Below are positions 31,602 to 45,500 of a DNA stretch of 64,000 nucleotides, piece by piece; position 1 is the first letter of the stretch, and each line of letters starts with the position of its first letter. The DNA lies in the NCBI GenBank assembly GCA_949126835.1, contig OX421506.1, positions 16,374,447-16,438,446 of the forward strand, read 5' to 3'. The translations under genes and the position numbers were made by a program. The DNA comes from Anisus vortex (taxonomy: Eukaryota > Mollusca > Gastropoda > Planorbidae). The notes beneath the pieces are model-generated. The model was given only the letters and a program-made list of their open reading frames with translations, made no database searches and was not told where the DNA came from.

Positions 31602-31603
<2 letters not shown>
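31511..31603 (+). pseudogene. RTE-like LINE C-terminal tail, right half
   Basis: After the last repeat unit the plus strand resumes LETGPRAAIERDKWRSLAFA and then NARRRGED with one stop between. This is the expected continuation of a LINE tail after DLKARGLNLET, so the two halves once were contiguous. Confidence 0.75.

Positions 31604-31650
<47 letters not shown>
31601..31650. repeat. (AG)n microsatellite
   Basis: About 50 bp of AG dinucleotide repeats with one interruption near 31,607, directly after the LINE tail. Confidence 0.97.
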
Positions 31651-31655
<5 letters not shown>

Positions 31656-31879
31656 TTCTGTCCTACGATGACATTCGCCTTGATTCTTTAACCGTGTTCG
31701 ATACTAAATTTATATAAGGAAATAAGCACTAGATGATTAGATGCAATAAATTGTGCAGAAATTTCCAGGATATTGTTATTATGTAAATAATCGTGGTCTG
31801 TAAAACAAAAAAAACTGCAATATTACACGGTTGACTGAGGCACTGTATATTCTTGTAACTCTTGATTTGGGTTCACAGC
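31651..31879. other. Single-copy gap between repeats
   Basis: AT-rich sequence between the AG run and the giant satellite. No exon, RNA or element recognised. Confidence 0.5.
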
Positions 31880-32170
31880 CACTTCATCCCCGTCACTTCA
31901 TCCCCGTCACTTCATCGCCGTCACTTCATCCTCGAGTCACTTCATCCCCAGTCAATTCATCCCCGTCACATCACCCCCGTCCATTTATCCTCGAGTCACT
32001 TCATGCCCAGTCAATTCATCCCCGTCACTTCATCCTAGAGTCTCTTTATCCCCAGTCAATTCATCCCCGTCACTTCATCCTCGAGTTACGTCATCCCCAG
32101 TCAATTAATCCCCGTCATTTCATCCCCGTAAATTAATCCCCGTCACTTCACCCTCGAGTCACTTCATCTT
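31880..32170. repeat. Inverted left edge of the giant satellite
   Basis: Units here read cacttcatccccgtcacttc, cctcgagtcacttcatcc and ccagtcaattcatccccgtc, the reverse complement of the units that fill the rest of the window. Orientation flips at about 32,165-32,185, making a head-to-head junction. The block is about 290 bp. Confidence 0.93.
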
Positions 32171-33010
32171 CATCACTTGATTTAGGATTAATTGTCTTGG
32201 GATGAATTGACTGGGGATGAAGTGACGTGGATGATTTGACTGGGGATGAATTCATTTAGGATTAATTGACTGGGGATGAAGTGATTTAGGATTAATTGTC
32301 TGGGGATGAAGTGATTTAGGATTAATTGACTTGGGATAAAGTGATTTAGGATTAATTGTCTGGGGATGAAGTGATTTAGGATTAATTGTCTGGGGATGAA
32401 GTGATTTAGAATTAATTGTCTGGGGATGAAGTGATTAAGGATTAATTGTCTGGGGATGAAGTAATTTAGGATTTATTGTCTGGGGATGAATTAACTGTTG
32501 ATGAAGTGACTAGAGGATGAAGTGACGGGGATGAATTGACGGAGATGAATTGACTAAGGATGAATTGATTTAGGATTAATTGACTGAGGATGAAGTGATT
32601 TAGGATTAATTGTCTGGTGATGAAGTGATTTAGGATTTAATGTCTGAGAATGAAGTGATTTAGGATTAATTGTCTGGGGATGAAGTGATTTAGGATTAAT
32701 TGACTAGGATGAAGTGATTTAGGATTAATTGTCTGGGGATGAATTAACTGGTAACGAAGAGATTCGAGGATGAAGTGACGGGGATGAATTGTCTGGGGAT
32801 GAAGTGACGTGGATGAATCGGCTGGGGATAAATTGATTTAGGATTAATTGACTGGGGATGAAAAGATTTAGGATTAAATGTCTGGGGATGAAGTGACGTG
32901 GATGAATTGGCTGGGGATGAATTGATTTAGGATTAATTGACTGGGGATGAAGTGATTTAGGATTAATTGTCTGGGGATGAAGGGATTTAGGATTAATTGT
33001 CTGGGGATGA
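32171..33010. repeat. Satellite segment with 30-bp dimer units
   Basis: The segment is dominated by a 30-bp period, gatgaagtgatttag followed by gattaattgtctggg. The halves are variants of the 15-bp satellite subunit. It grades into the 45-bp form near 33,000, with a few cggggatgaattgac units mixed in. Confidence 0.9.
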
Positions 33011-36000
33011 ATTAACTGGGAATGAAGAGACTCGAGGATGAAGTGACGGGGATGAATTGACTGGGGATGAAGTGACGTGGAAGAATTGGCTGGGGATAAA
33101 GTGACTCGAGGATGAAATGACGGCGATGAATTTACTGGGAATGAAGTGACTTGAGGATGAAATGACGGAGATAAATTAACTGGGGATGAACTGAATCGAG
33201 GATGAAAGGGTGGGGATTAATTGACTGGGAATGAAGTGACTCGTGGATAAAGTGACGGGGATGAATTGACTGGGGATGAAGTGACTTGAGGATGTAATGA
33301 CGGGGATGCATTGACTGGGAATGAAGTGACTCGAGGATGAAATGATGGGAATGAATTACTGGGGATGAAGTGACTCGAGGATGACGTGACGGGGATGAAT
33401 TAACTCGGGATGAAGTGACTCAAAGGTGAAGTGACGGGGATGAATTGACTGGGGATGAAGTGAATCGAGGATGAAGGGGCGGGGATGAATTGACTTAAGG
33501 TTGAAGTGACGGGGATGATTTGACTGGGGATGAAGTGATTCGAGGATGAAATGACGGGGATGAATTAACTGGGGATGAAGTGAATCGAGGATGAAGGGGC
33601 GGGAATGAATTGACTGGGGATGAAGTGACTCGAGGATGAAGTGACGGGGATAAATTGACTGGGGATGAAGTGATTCGAAGATGACATGACGGGGATGAAT
33701 TAACTGGGGTATAAGTGAATCGAGGATGATGGGTCGTGGAAAAATATACTGGGAACGAAGTGACTCGAGGATGAAATGACGGGGTTGAATTGACTGCGAA
33801 TAAATTGATTTGAGGATGAAGTGACGGGGATAAACTGACTGGGGATGAAGTGACTTAAGGATGGAGTGACGGGGATTAATTGACTGGGGATGAAGTGACT
33901 CGAGGATGAAGTGACGGGGATGAATTGACTGGGGATGAAGTGACTTGAGGATGAAGTGATGGGGATGAATTGATAGGGGGAAAAGTGACTCAAGGATGAA
34001 ATGACGGGGATGAAGTGACTGGGGATGTAGTAAATCGAGGATGTAGGGGCGGAGATGAATAGACTGGGGATGAAGTGACTCGAGGATGAAGTGACTAGGA
34101 TGAATTGACTGAGGATGAAGTAACTTGAGGAAGAAATGACGGGGATGAATCGACTTGGGATGAAGTGACTCGAGGATGAAATGATGAGGATGAATTGACT
34201 GGGAATGAAGTGACTTGAGGATGAAGAGACGGGGATGAATTGACTGGGGATGAAGTGACTTGAGGGTGACGTGACGGAGATGAATTGACTATGGATGAAG
34301 TGACTTGACGATGAAGTGACGGGGATGAATTGACTGGGGATGAAGTGAATCGAGGATGAAGGGGCTGGGATGAATTGACTGAGGATGAAGTGACTCGAGG
34401 ATAAAATGACGGGGGTGAATTGACTGGGGATGAAGTGACTCGAGAATGAGGTGACGGAGATGAATTGACTAGGGATGAAGTGACTTGAGGATGAAGTGAC
34501 GGGGATGAATTGACTGGGGATGAAGTGACTCGAGGATAAAATGACGGGGATGAATTGACTGGGAATGATGTGACTTGAGGATGAAGTGACTCGAGGATGA
34601 AGTGACGGGGATGAATTGACTGGGGATGAAGTAACTAGAGGATGAAGTGACGGGGAAGAATTTACTAGGGATGAAGTGAATCGAAGATGAAAGGGCGGGG
34701 ATGAATTGACTGGGAACGAAGTGACTCGAAGATGAAATGACAGGTATGAATTGACTGGGAGAAAAGTGACTTGAGGATGAAGTGACGGGGGTGAATTGAC
34801 TGGGGATAAAGTGACTCGAGAATGAAATGACGGGGATAAATTGACTGGGGATGAAGTGACTTGAGAATGAAATGACGGGGATGAATTGACTGGGAATGAA
34901 GTGACTTAAGGATGAAATGACGGGGATAAATTGACTGGAAATGAAGTGACTTGAGGATGAAGTGACGGGGATGAAATGACTGGGGATGAAGTGACTCGAG
35001 GATGAAATGACGGGGATGAATTTACTGGGAATGAATTGACTTGAGGATGAAGTGACAGGGATGAATTGACTGGGGATGAAGTGACTCAAAGATGAAGTGA
35101 CGGGGATGAATTGACTGGGGATGAAGTGAATCGAAGATGAAAGGGCGGGGATGAATTGACTGGGAACGAAGTGACTCGAAGATGAAATGACAGGTATGAA
35201 TTGACTGGGAGAAAAGTGACTTGAGGATGAAGTGACGGGGGTGAATTGACTGGGGATAAAGTGACTCGAGAATGAAATGACGGGGATAAATTGACTGGGA
35301 TGAAGTGAATCGAGGTTGAAGGGGTGGGAATAAATTGACTGGGAACGAAGTGACTCGAGGATGAAATGACGGGGATGAATTGACTGGGAATGAAGTGACT
35401 TGAGGATGAAGTGACGGGGATGAATTGACTGGGGATGAAGTGACTTGAGGATTAATTGGTGGGGATGAATTGACTGGGGATGAATAAACTCGAGGATGAA
35501 ATGACGGGGATGAATTGACTGGGAATGAAGTGACTCGAGGATGAAGTGGCGGGGATGAATTGACTGGGGATGAAGTGACACGAGGATGAAGTGACGGGGA
35601 TGAATTGACTGGGGATGAAGTGAATCGAGGATGAAGGGGCGGGGATGAATTGACTGGGAACGAAGTGACTCGAAGATGAAATGACGGGGATGAATTGACG
35701 GGGAATGAAGTGACTTGAGGATGAAGTGACGGGGATGAATTGACTGGGGATCAAGTGACTCGATGATTAAATGACGGGGATAAATTGACCGGGGATGAAG
35801 TGACTCGAGGATGAAATGACGGAGATAAATTGACTGGGGATAAAGTGACTCGAGGATAAAATGATGGGGATGAATTGACTGGGAATGAAGTGACTTGAGG
35901 ATGAAATGACGGGGATGAATTGACTGGGGATAAAGTGACTTGAGGATGAAGTGACGGTAATGAATTCACTGGGAATGAAGTGACTTAAGGATGAAGTGAC

Positions 36001-36540
36001 GAGGATAAATTGGCTGGGGATGAAGTGACTTGAGAATGAAGTGACGGGGATGAATTGACTGGGGATGAAGTGACTCGAGGATGAAATGACGGGGATGAAT
36101 TGACTGGGGATAAAGTAACTCGAGAATGAAGTGACGGGGATGAATTGACTGGGGATGAAGTGAATCGAAGATGAAGGGGCGGGGATGAATTGACTGGGAA
36201 CGAAGCGACTCGAAGATGAAATGACGGGGATGAATTGACTGGGGATAAAGTGACTCGAGAATGAATTGACGGGGATAAATTGACTGGGGATGAACTGACT
36301 TGAGAATGAAATGACGGGAATGAATTGACTGGGAATGAAGTGACTTGAGGATGAAATGACGGGGATTAATTGACTTGAAATGAAGTGACTCGAGGATGAC
36401 GTGACGGAGATGAATTAACTCGGGATGAAGTGACTCAAAGGTGAAGTGACGGGGATGAATTGACTGGGGATGAAGTGAATCGAGGATGAAGGGGCGGGGA
36501 TGAATTGACTTAAGGTTGAAGTGACGGGGATGAATTGACT

Positions 36541-38005
36541 GGGGATGAAGTGATTCGAAGATGACATGACGGGGATGAATTAACTGGGGTATAAGTGAAT
36601 CGAGGATGATGGGTCGTGGAAAAATATACTGGGAACGAAGTGACTCGAGGATGAAATGACGGGGTTGAATTGACTGCGAATAAATTGATTTGAGGATGAA
36701 GTGACGGGGATAAACTGACTGGGGATGAAGTGACTTAAGGATGGAGTGACGGGGATTAATTGACTGGTGATGAAGTGACTCGAGGATGAAGTGACGGGGA
36801 TGAATTGACTGGGGATAAAGTGACTTGAGGATGAAGTGATGGGGATGAATTGATAGGGGGAAAAGTGACTCAAGGATGAAATGACGGGGTTGAATTGATT
36901 GGGAATAAAGTTACTTGAGGATGAAATGACGGGGATGAAGTGACTGGGGATGTAGTAAATCGAGGATGTAGGGGCGGAGATGAATAGACTGGGGATGAAG
37001 TGACTCGAGGATGAAGTGACTAGGATGAATTGACTGAGGATGAAGTAACTTGAGGAAGAAATGACGGGGATGAATCGACTTGGGATGAAGTGACTCGAGG
37101 ATGAAATGATGAGGATGAATTGACTGGGAATGAAGTGACTTGAGGATGAAGAGACGGGGATGAATTGACTGGGGATGAAGTGACTTGAGGGTGACGTGAC
37201 GGAGTTGAATTGACTATGGATGAAGTGACTTGACGATGAAGTGACGGGGATGAATTGACTGGGGATGAAGTGAATCGAGGATGAAGGGGCTGGGATGAAT
37301 TGACTGAGGATGAAGTGACTCGAGGATAAAATGACGGGGGTGAATTGACTGGGGATGAAGTGACTCGAGAATGAGGTGACGGAGATGAATTGACTAGGGA
37401 TGAAGTGACTTGAGGATGAAGTGACGGGGATGAATTGACTGGGGATGAAGTGACTCGAGGATAAAATGACGGGGATGAATTGACTGGGAATGATGTGACT
37501 TGAGGATGAAGTGACTCGAGGATGAAGTGACGGGGATGAATTGACTGGGGATGAAGTAACTAGAGGATGAAGTGACGGGGAAGAATTTACTAGGGATGAA
37601 GTGAATCGAAGATGAAAGGGCGGGGATGAATTGACTGGGAACGAAGTGACTCGAAGATGAAATGACAGGTATGAATTGACTGGGAGAAAAGTGACTTGAG
37701 GATGAAGTGACGGGGGTGAATTGACTGGGGATAAAGTGACTCGAGAATGAAATGACGGGGATAAATTGACTGGGGATGAAGTGACTTGAGAATGAAATGA
37801 CGGGGATGAATTGACTGGGAATGAAGTGACTTAAGGATGAAATGACGGGGATGAATTGACTGGAAATGAAGTGACTTGAGGATGAAGTGACGGGGATGAA
37901 ATGACTGGGGATAAAGTGACTCGAGGATGAAATGACGGGGATGAATTTACTGGGAATGAATTGACTTGAGGATGAAGTGACAGGGATGAATTGACTGGGG
38001 ATGAA
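36541..38005. repeat. Duplicate of 33,661-35,080 (offset 2,880, then 2,925 bp)
   Basis: The sequence from 36,541 repeats that from 33,661 at an offset of 2,880 bp, which is 64 units of 45 bp, including the rare marker gatgatgggtcgtggaaaaa. After about 36,890 an extra 45-bp unit moves the offset to 2,925. Within this family, 34,676 and 35,126 repeat each other 450 bp apart. Confidence 0.85.
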
Positions 38006-41000
38006 GTGACTCAAAGATGAAGTGACGGGGATGAATTGACTGGGGATGAAGTGACTCGAGGATGAAGTGACGGGGATAAATTGACTGGGATGAAGTGAAT
38101 CGAGGTTGAAGGGGTGGGAATAAATTGACTGGGAACGAAGTGACTCGAGGATGAAATGACGGGGATGAATTGACTGGGAATGAAGTGACTTGAGGATGAA
38201 GTGACGGGGATGAATTGACTGGGGATGAAGTGACTTGAGGATTAATTGGTGGGGATGAATTGACTGGGGATGAATAAACTCGAGGATGAAATGACGGGGA
38301 TAAATTGACTGGGAATAAAGTGACTTGAGGATGAAAAGACGGGGATGAGTTGACTGGGGATGACAAGACTCGAGGATGAACTGACGGGGATGAATTGACT
38401 GGGAATGAAGTGACTCGAGGATGAAGTGGCGGGGATGAATTGACTGGGGATGAAGTGACTTGAGGATGAAATGACGGGGATGAATTGACTGGGGATGAAG
38501 TGAATCGAAGATGAAGGGGCGGGGATGAATTGACTGGGAACGAAGTGACTCGAAGATGAAATGACGGGGATGAATTGACTGGGGATAAAGTGACTCGAGA
38601 ATGAATTGACGGGGATAAATTGACTGGGGATGAAGTGACTTGAGAATGAAATGACGGGAATGAATTGACTGGGAATGAAGTGACTTGAGGATGAAATGAC
38701 GGGGATTAATTGACTTGAAATGAAGTGACTTGAGGATGTAGTGACGGAGATGAATTGACTGGGGATGAATTGACTCGAGGATGAAATGACGGGGATGAAT
38801 TTACTGGTAATGAAGTGACTTGACGATGAAGTGACGGGGATGAATTGACTGAGGATGAAGTGACTCAAAGATGAAGTGACGGGGATGAATTGACTGGGGA
38901 TGAAGTGACTCGAGGATGAAGTGACGGGGATGAATTGACTGGGGATAAAGTGAATCGAGGTTAAAAGGGTGGGAAAAAATTGACTGGGAACGAAGTGACT
39001 CGAGGATAAAATGACGGGGATGAATTGACTGGGAATGAAGTGACTTGAGGATGAAGTGAAGGGGTTGAATTGACTGGGGATGAAGTAACTTGAGGATTAA
39101 TTCACGGGGATGAATTGACTGGGAATGAAATGACTCGAGGATGAAGTGACGGGATGAATTGACTGGGGATGAGGTGACACGAGGATGAAGTGTCAGGGAT
39201 GAATTGACTGGGAATGAAGTGTATCGAGGATGAAGGAGCGGGGATGAATTGACTGGGAACGAAGTGACTCGAAGATAAAATGACGGGGATGAATTGACTG
39301 GGAATGAAGTGACTTGAGGATGAAGTGACGGGGATGAATTGACTGGGGATCAAGTGACTCGATGATGAAATGACGGGGATTAATTGACCGGGGATAAAGT
39401 GACTCAAGGATGAAATGACGGGGATAAATTGACTGGGGATGAAGTGACTCGAGAATGAAATGACGGAGATGAATTGACTGGGAATGAAGTGACTTGAGGA
39501 TGAAATGACGGGGATGACTTGACTGGGGATGAAGTGACTTGAGGATGAAGTGACGGGGATGAATTGACTGGGAATGAAGTGATTTGAGGATGAAGTGACG
39601 GGGATGAATTGGCTGGGGATGAAGTGACTTGAGGATGAAGTGACGGGGATGAATTGACTGGGGATGAAGTGACTCGAGGATGAAATGATGGGGATGAATT
39701 GACTGGGAATGAAGTGACTTGAGGATTAAGTGACTGGGATGAATTAACTGGGGATGAATTGACTCGAGGATGAAATGACGGGGATAAATTGACTGGGAAT
39801 GAAGTGACTTGAGGATGAAAAGACGGGGATGAGTTGACTGGGGATGACAAGACTCGAGGATGAACTGACGGGGATGAATTGACTGGGAATGAAATGACTC
39901 GAGGATGAAGTGACGGGGATGAATTGACTGGGGATGAAGTGACTCGAGGATGAAGTGACGGGGATGAATTGACTGGGGATGAAGTGACTCGAGGATGAAG
40001 GGGCGAAGATGAATTGACTGAGGATGAAGTGACTCGAGGATAAAATGACGGGGGTGAATTGACTGGGGATGAAGTGACTCGAGGATGAAATGATGGGGAT
40101 GAATTGACTGGGAATGAAGTAACTTGAGGTTGAAGAGACGGGGATGAATTGAGTTGGGATGAAGTGACTTGAGGGTGACGTGACGGAGATGAATTGACTA
40201 TGGATGAAGTGACTTGACGATGAAGTGACGGGGATGAATATACTGGGGATGAAGTGAATCGAGGAAGAAGGGGCTGGGATGAATTGACTGAGGATGAAGT
40301 GACTCGAGGATAAAATGACGGGGGTGAATTGACTGGGGATGAAGTGACTCGAGGATGAAATGATGGGGATGAATTGACTGGGAATGAAGTGACTTGAGGA
40401 TGAAGTGACGGGGATGAATTGACTGGGGATGAAGTGACTTGAGGGTGACGTGACGAAGATGAATTGACTATGGATGTAGTGACTTGACGATGAAGTGACG
40501 GGGATGAATTGACTGGGGATGAAGTGAATCGAGGATAAAGGGGCTGGGATGAATTGACTGAGGATGAATTGACTCGAGGATAAAATGATGAGGGGGGAAT
40601 TGACTGGGGATGAAGTGAATCGAGGATGAAGGGGCGGGGATGAATTGACTTGGAACGAAGTGACTCGAAGATGAAATGACGGGGATGAATTGACGGGGAA
40701 TGAAGTGACTTGAGGATGAAGTGACGGGGATGAATTGACTGGGGATCAAGTGACTCGATGATTAAATGACGGGGATAAATTGACCGGGGATGAAGTGACT
40801 CGAGGATGAAATGACGGGGATAAATTGACTGGGGATAAAGTGACTCGAGGATAAAATTATGGGGATGAATTGACTGGGAATGAAGTGACTTGAGGATGAA
40901 ATGACGGGGATGAATTGACTGGGGATAAAGTGACTTGAGGATGAAGTAACGGTAATGAATTCACTGGGAATGAAGTGACTTAAGGATGAAGTGACGAGGA

Positions 41001-41396
41001 TGAATTGGCTGGGGATGAAGTGACTTGAGAATGAAGTGACGGGGATGAATTGACTGGGGATGAAGTGACTCGAGGATGAAATGACGGGGATGAATTGACT
41101 GGGGATAAAGTAACTCGAGAATGAAGTGACGGGGATGAATTTACTGGGGATGAAGTGAATCGAAGATGAAGGGGCGGGGATGAATTGACTGGGAACGAAG
41201 TGACTCGAAGATGAAATGACGAGGATGAATTGACAGGGGATAAAGTGACTCGAGAATGAAATGACGGGGATAAATTGACTGGGGATGAAGTGACTTGAGA
41301 ATGAAATGACGGGAATGAATTGACTGGGAATGAAGTGACTTGAGGATGTAGTGACGGGGATGAATTGACTGGGGATGAATTAACTCGAGGATGAAG

Positions 41397-42546
41397 GGGC
41401 GAAGATGAATTGACTGAGGATGAAGTGACTCGAGGATAAAATGACGGGGGTGAATTGACTGGGGATGAAGTGACTCGAGGATGAAATGATGGGGATGAAT
41501 TGACTGGGAATGAAGTAACTTGAGGTTGAAGAGACGGGGATGAATTGAGTTGGGATGAAGTGACTTGAGGGTGACGTGACGGAGATGAATTGACTATGGA
41601 TGAAGTGACTTGACGATGAAGTGACGGGGATGAATATACTGGGGATGAAGTGAATCGAGGAAGAAGGGGCTGGGATGAATTGACTGAGGATGAAGTGACT
41701 CGAGGATAAAATGACGGGGGTGAATTGACTGGGGATGAAGTGACTCGAGGATGAAATGATGGGGATGAATTGACTGGGAATGAAGTGACTTGAGGATGAA
41801 GTGACGGGGATGAATTGACTGGGGATGAAGTGACTTGAGGGTGACGTGACGAAGATGAATTGACTATGGATGTAGTGACTTGACGATGAAGTGACGGGGA
41901 TGAATTGACTGGGGATGAAGTGAATCGAGGATAAAGGGGCTGGGATGAATTGACTGAGGATGAATTGACTCGAGGATAAAATGACGAGGGGGGAATTGAC
42001 TGGGGATGAAGTGAATCGAGGATGAAGGGGCGGGGATGAATTGACTTGGAACGAAGTGACTCGAAGATGAAATGACGGGGATGAATTGACGGGGAATGAA
42101 GTGACTTGAGGATGAAGTGACGGGGATGAATTGACTGGGGATCAAGTGACTCGATGATTAAATGACGGGGATAAATTGACCGGGGATGAAGTGACTCGAG
42201 GATGAAATGACGGGGATAAATTGACTGGGGATAAAGTGACTCGAGGATAAAATGATGGGGATGAATTGACTGGGAATGAAGTGACTTGAGGATGAAATGA
42301 CGGGGATGAATTGACTGGGGATAAAGTGACTTGAGGATGAAGTAACGGTAATGAATTCACTGGGAATGAAGTGACTTAAGGATGAAGTGACGAGGATGAA
42401 TTGGCTGGGGATGAAGTGACTTGAGAATGAAGTGACGGGGATGAATTGACTGGGGATGAAGTGACTCGAGGATGAAATGACGGGGATGAATTGACTGGGG
42501 ATAAAGTAACTCGAGAATGAAGTGACGGGGATGAATTGACTGGGGA
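41397..42546. repeat. Duplicate of 40,001-41,150 (offset 1,396 bp)
   Basis: The block from gggcgaagatgaattgactg at 40,001 recurs from 41,397, carrying the same rare variants (cgatgaagtgacggggatgaatatac is one marker, at both places). A few substitutions separate them. Confidence 0.8.
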
Positions 42547-45500
42547 TGAAGTGAATCGAAGATGAAGGGGCGGGGATGAATTGACTGGGGATCAAGTGAC
42601 TCGATGATTAAATGACGGGGATAAATTGACCGGGGATGAAGTGACTCGGGGATGAAATGACGGGGATAAATTGACTGGGGATGAAGTGACTCGAGGATAA
42701 AATGATGGGGATGAATTGACTGGGAATGAAGTAACTTGAGGATGAAATGACGGGGATGAATTGACTGGGGATAAAGTGACTTGAGGATGAAGTGACGGTA
42801 ATGAATTCACTGGGAATGAAGTGACTTAAGGATGAAGTGACGAGGATGAATTGGCTGGGGATGAAGTGACTTGAGAATGAAGTGACGGGGATGAATTGAC
42901 TGGGGATGAAGTGACTCGAGGATGAAATGACGGGGATGAATTGACTGGGGATAAAGTAACTCGAGAATGAAGTGACGGGGATGAATTTACTGGGGATGAA
43001 GTGAATCGAAGATGAAGGGGCGGGGATGAATTGACTGGGAACGAAGTGACTCGAAGATGAAATGACGAGGATGAATTGACAGGGGATAAAGTGACTCGAG
43101 AATGAAATGACGGGGATAAATTGACTGGGGATGAAGTGACTTGAGAATGAAATGACGGGAATGAATTGACTGGGAATGAAGTGACTTGAGGATGAAATGA
43201 CGGGGATGAATTGACTTGGGATGAAGTGACTTGAGGATGTAGTGACGGGGATGAATTGACTGGGGATGAATTGACTCGAGGATGAAATGACGGGGATGAA
43301 TTTACTGGTAATGAAGTGACTTGACGATGAAGTGACGGGGATGAATTGACTGGAGATGAAGTGACTCAAAGATGAAAATACGGGTATGAATTGACTGGAG
43401 ATGAAGTGACTCGAGGATGAAGTGACGGGGATGAATTGACTGGGGATTAAGTGAATCGAGGTTAAAAGGGTGGGAAAAAATTGACTGGGAACGAAGTGAC
43501 TCGAGGATAAAATGACGGGGATGAATTGACTGGGAATGAAGTGACTTGAGGATGAAGTGACGGGGTTGAATTGACTGGGGATGAAGTAACTTGAGCATTA
43601 ATTCACGGGGATGAATTGACTGGGAATGAAATGACTCGAGGATGAAGTGACGGGGATGAATTGACTGGGGATGTGGTGACACGAGGATGAAGTGTCGGGG
43701 ATGAATTGACTGGGAATGAAGTGTATCGAGGATGAAGGAGCGGGGATGAATTGACTGGGAACGAAGTGACTCGAAGATAAAATGACGGGGATGAATTGAC
43801 TGGGAATGAAGTGACTTGAGGATGAAGTGACGGGGATGAATTGACTGGGGATCAAGTGACTCGATGATGAAATGACGGGGATTAATTGACCGGGGATGAA
43901 GTGACTCAAGGATGAAATGACGGGGATAAATTGACTGGGGATGAAGTGACTCGAGGATGAAATGACGGAGATGAATTGACTGGGAATGAAGTGACTTGAG
44001 AATGAAATGACGGAGATGACTTGACTGGGGATGAAGTGACTTGAGGATGAAGTGACGGGGATGAATTGACTGGGAATGAAGTGACTTGAGGATGAAGTGA
44101 CGGGGATGAATTTGCTGGGGATGAAGTGACTTGAGGATGAAGTGACGGGGATAAATTGACTGGGGATGAAGTGACTCGAGGATGAAATGATGGGGATGAA
44201 TTGACTGGGAATGAATTGACTTGAGGATTAAGTGACTGGGATGAATTAACTGGGGATGAATTGACTCGAGGATGAAATGACGGGGATAAATTGACTGGGA
44301 ATGAAGTGACTTGAGGATGAAAAGACGGGGATGAGTTGACTGGGGATGACAAGACTCGAGGATGAACTGACGGGGATGAATTGACTGGGAATGAAGTGAC
44401 TCGAGGATGAAGTGACGGGGATGAATTGACTGGAAATGAAGTGACTCGAGGATGAAGTGACGAGGATGAATTGACTGGGGATGAAGTGACTCGAGGATGA
44501 AGGGGCGAAGATGAATTGACTGAGGATGAAGTGACTCGAGGATAAAATGACGGGGGTGAATTGACTGGGGATGAAGTGACTCGAGTATGAAATGATGGGG
44601 ATGAATTGACTGGGAATGAAGTAACTTGAGGTTGAAGAGACGGGGATGAATTAAGTTGGGATGAAGTGACTTGAGGGTGACGTGACGGAGATGAATTGAC
44701 TATAGATAAAGTGACTTGACGATGAAGTGACGGGGATGAATATACTGGGGATGAAGTGAATCGAGGATGAAGGGGCTGGGATGAATTGACTGAGGATGAA
44801 GTGACTCGAGGATAAAATGACGGGGGTGAATTGAATGGGGATGAAGTAACTCGAGGATGAAATGATGGGGATGAATTGACTGGGAATGAAGTGACTTGAG
44901 GATGAAGAGACGGGGATGAATTGAGTGGGGATGAAGTGACTTGAGGGTGACGTGACGGAGATGAATTGACTATGGATGTAGTGACTTGACGATGAAGTGA
45001 CGGGGATGAATTGACTGGGGATGAAGTGAATCGAGGATGAAGGGGCTGGGATGAATTGACTGAGGATGAATTGACTCGAGGATAAAATGACGAGGGGGGA
45101 ATTGACTGGGGATGAAGTGAATCGAGGATAAAGGGGCGGGGATGAATTGACTGGGAATGAAGTGACTCGAAGATGAAATGACGGGGATGAATCGACGGGG
45201 AATGAAGTGACTTGAGGATGAAGTGACGGGGATGAATTGACTGGGGATCAAGTGACTCGATGATTAAATGACGGGGATAAATTGACCGGGGATGAAGTGA
45301 CTCGAGGATGAAATGACGGGGATAAACTGACTGGGGATGAAGTGACTCGAGGATAAAATGATGGGGATGAATTGACTGGGAATGAAGTGAATTGAGGATG
45401 AAATGACGGGGATGAATTGACTGGGGATGAAGTGACTTGAGGATGAAGTGACGGGGATGAATTGACTGGGAATAAAGTGACTTGAGGATGAAGTGACGGG

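Noticed and set aside
34469..35581. 370-codon minus-strand frame and dozens of similar frames in 31.8-64 kb
   Set aside because: They are translations of a 45-bp satellite with no stops in any minus frame; overlapping frames are open at once, with no start context, domain or non-repeat sequence.
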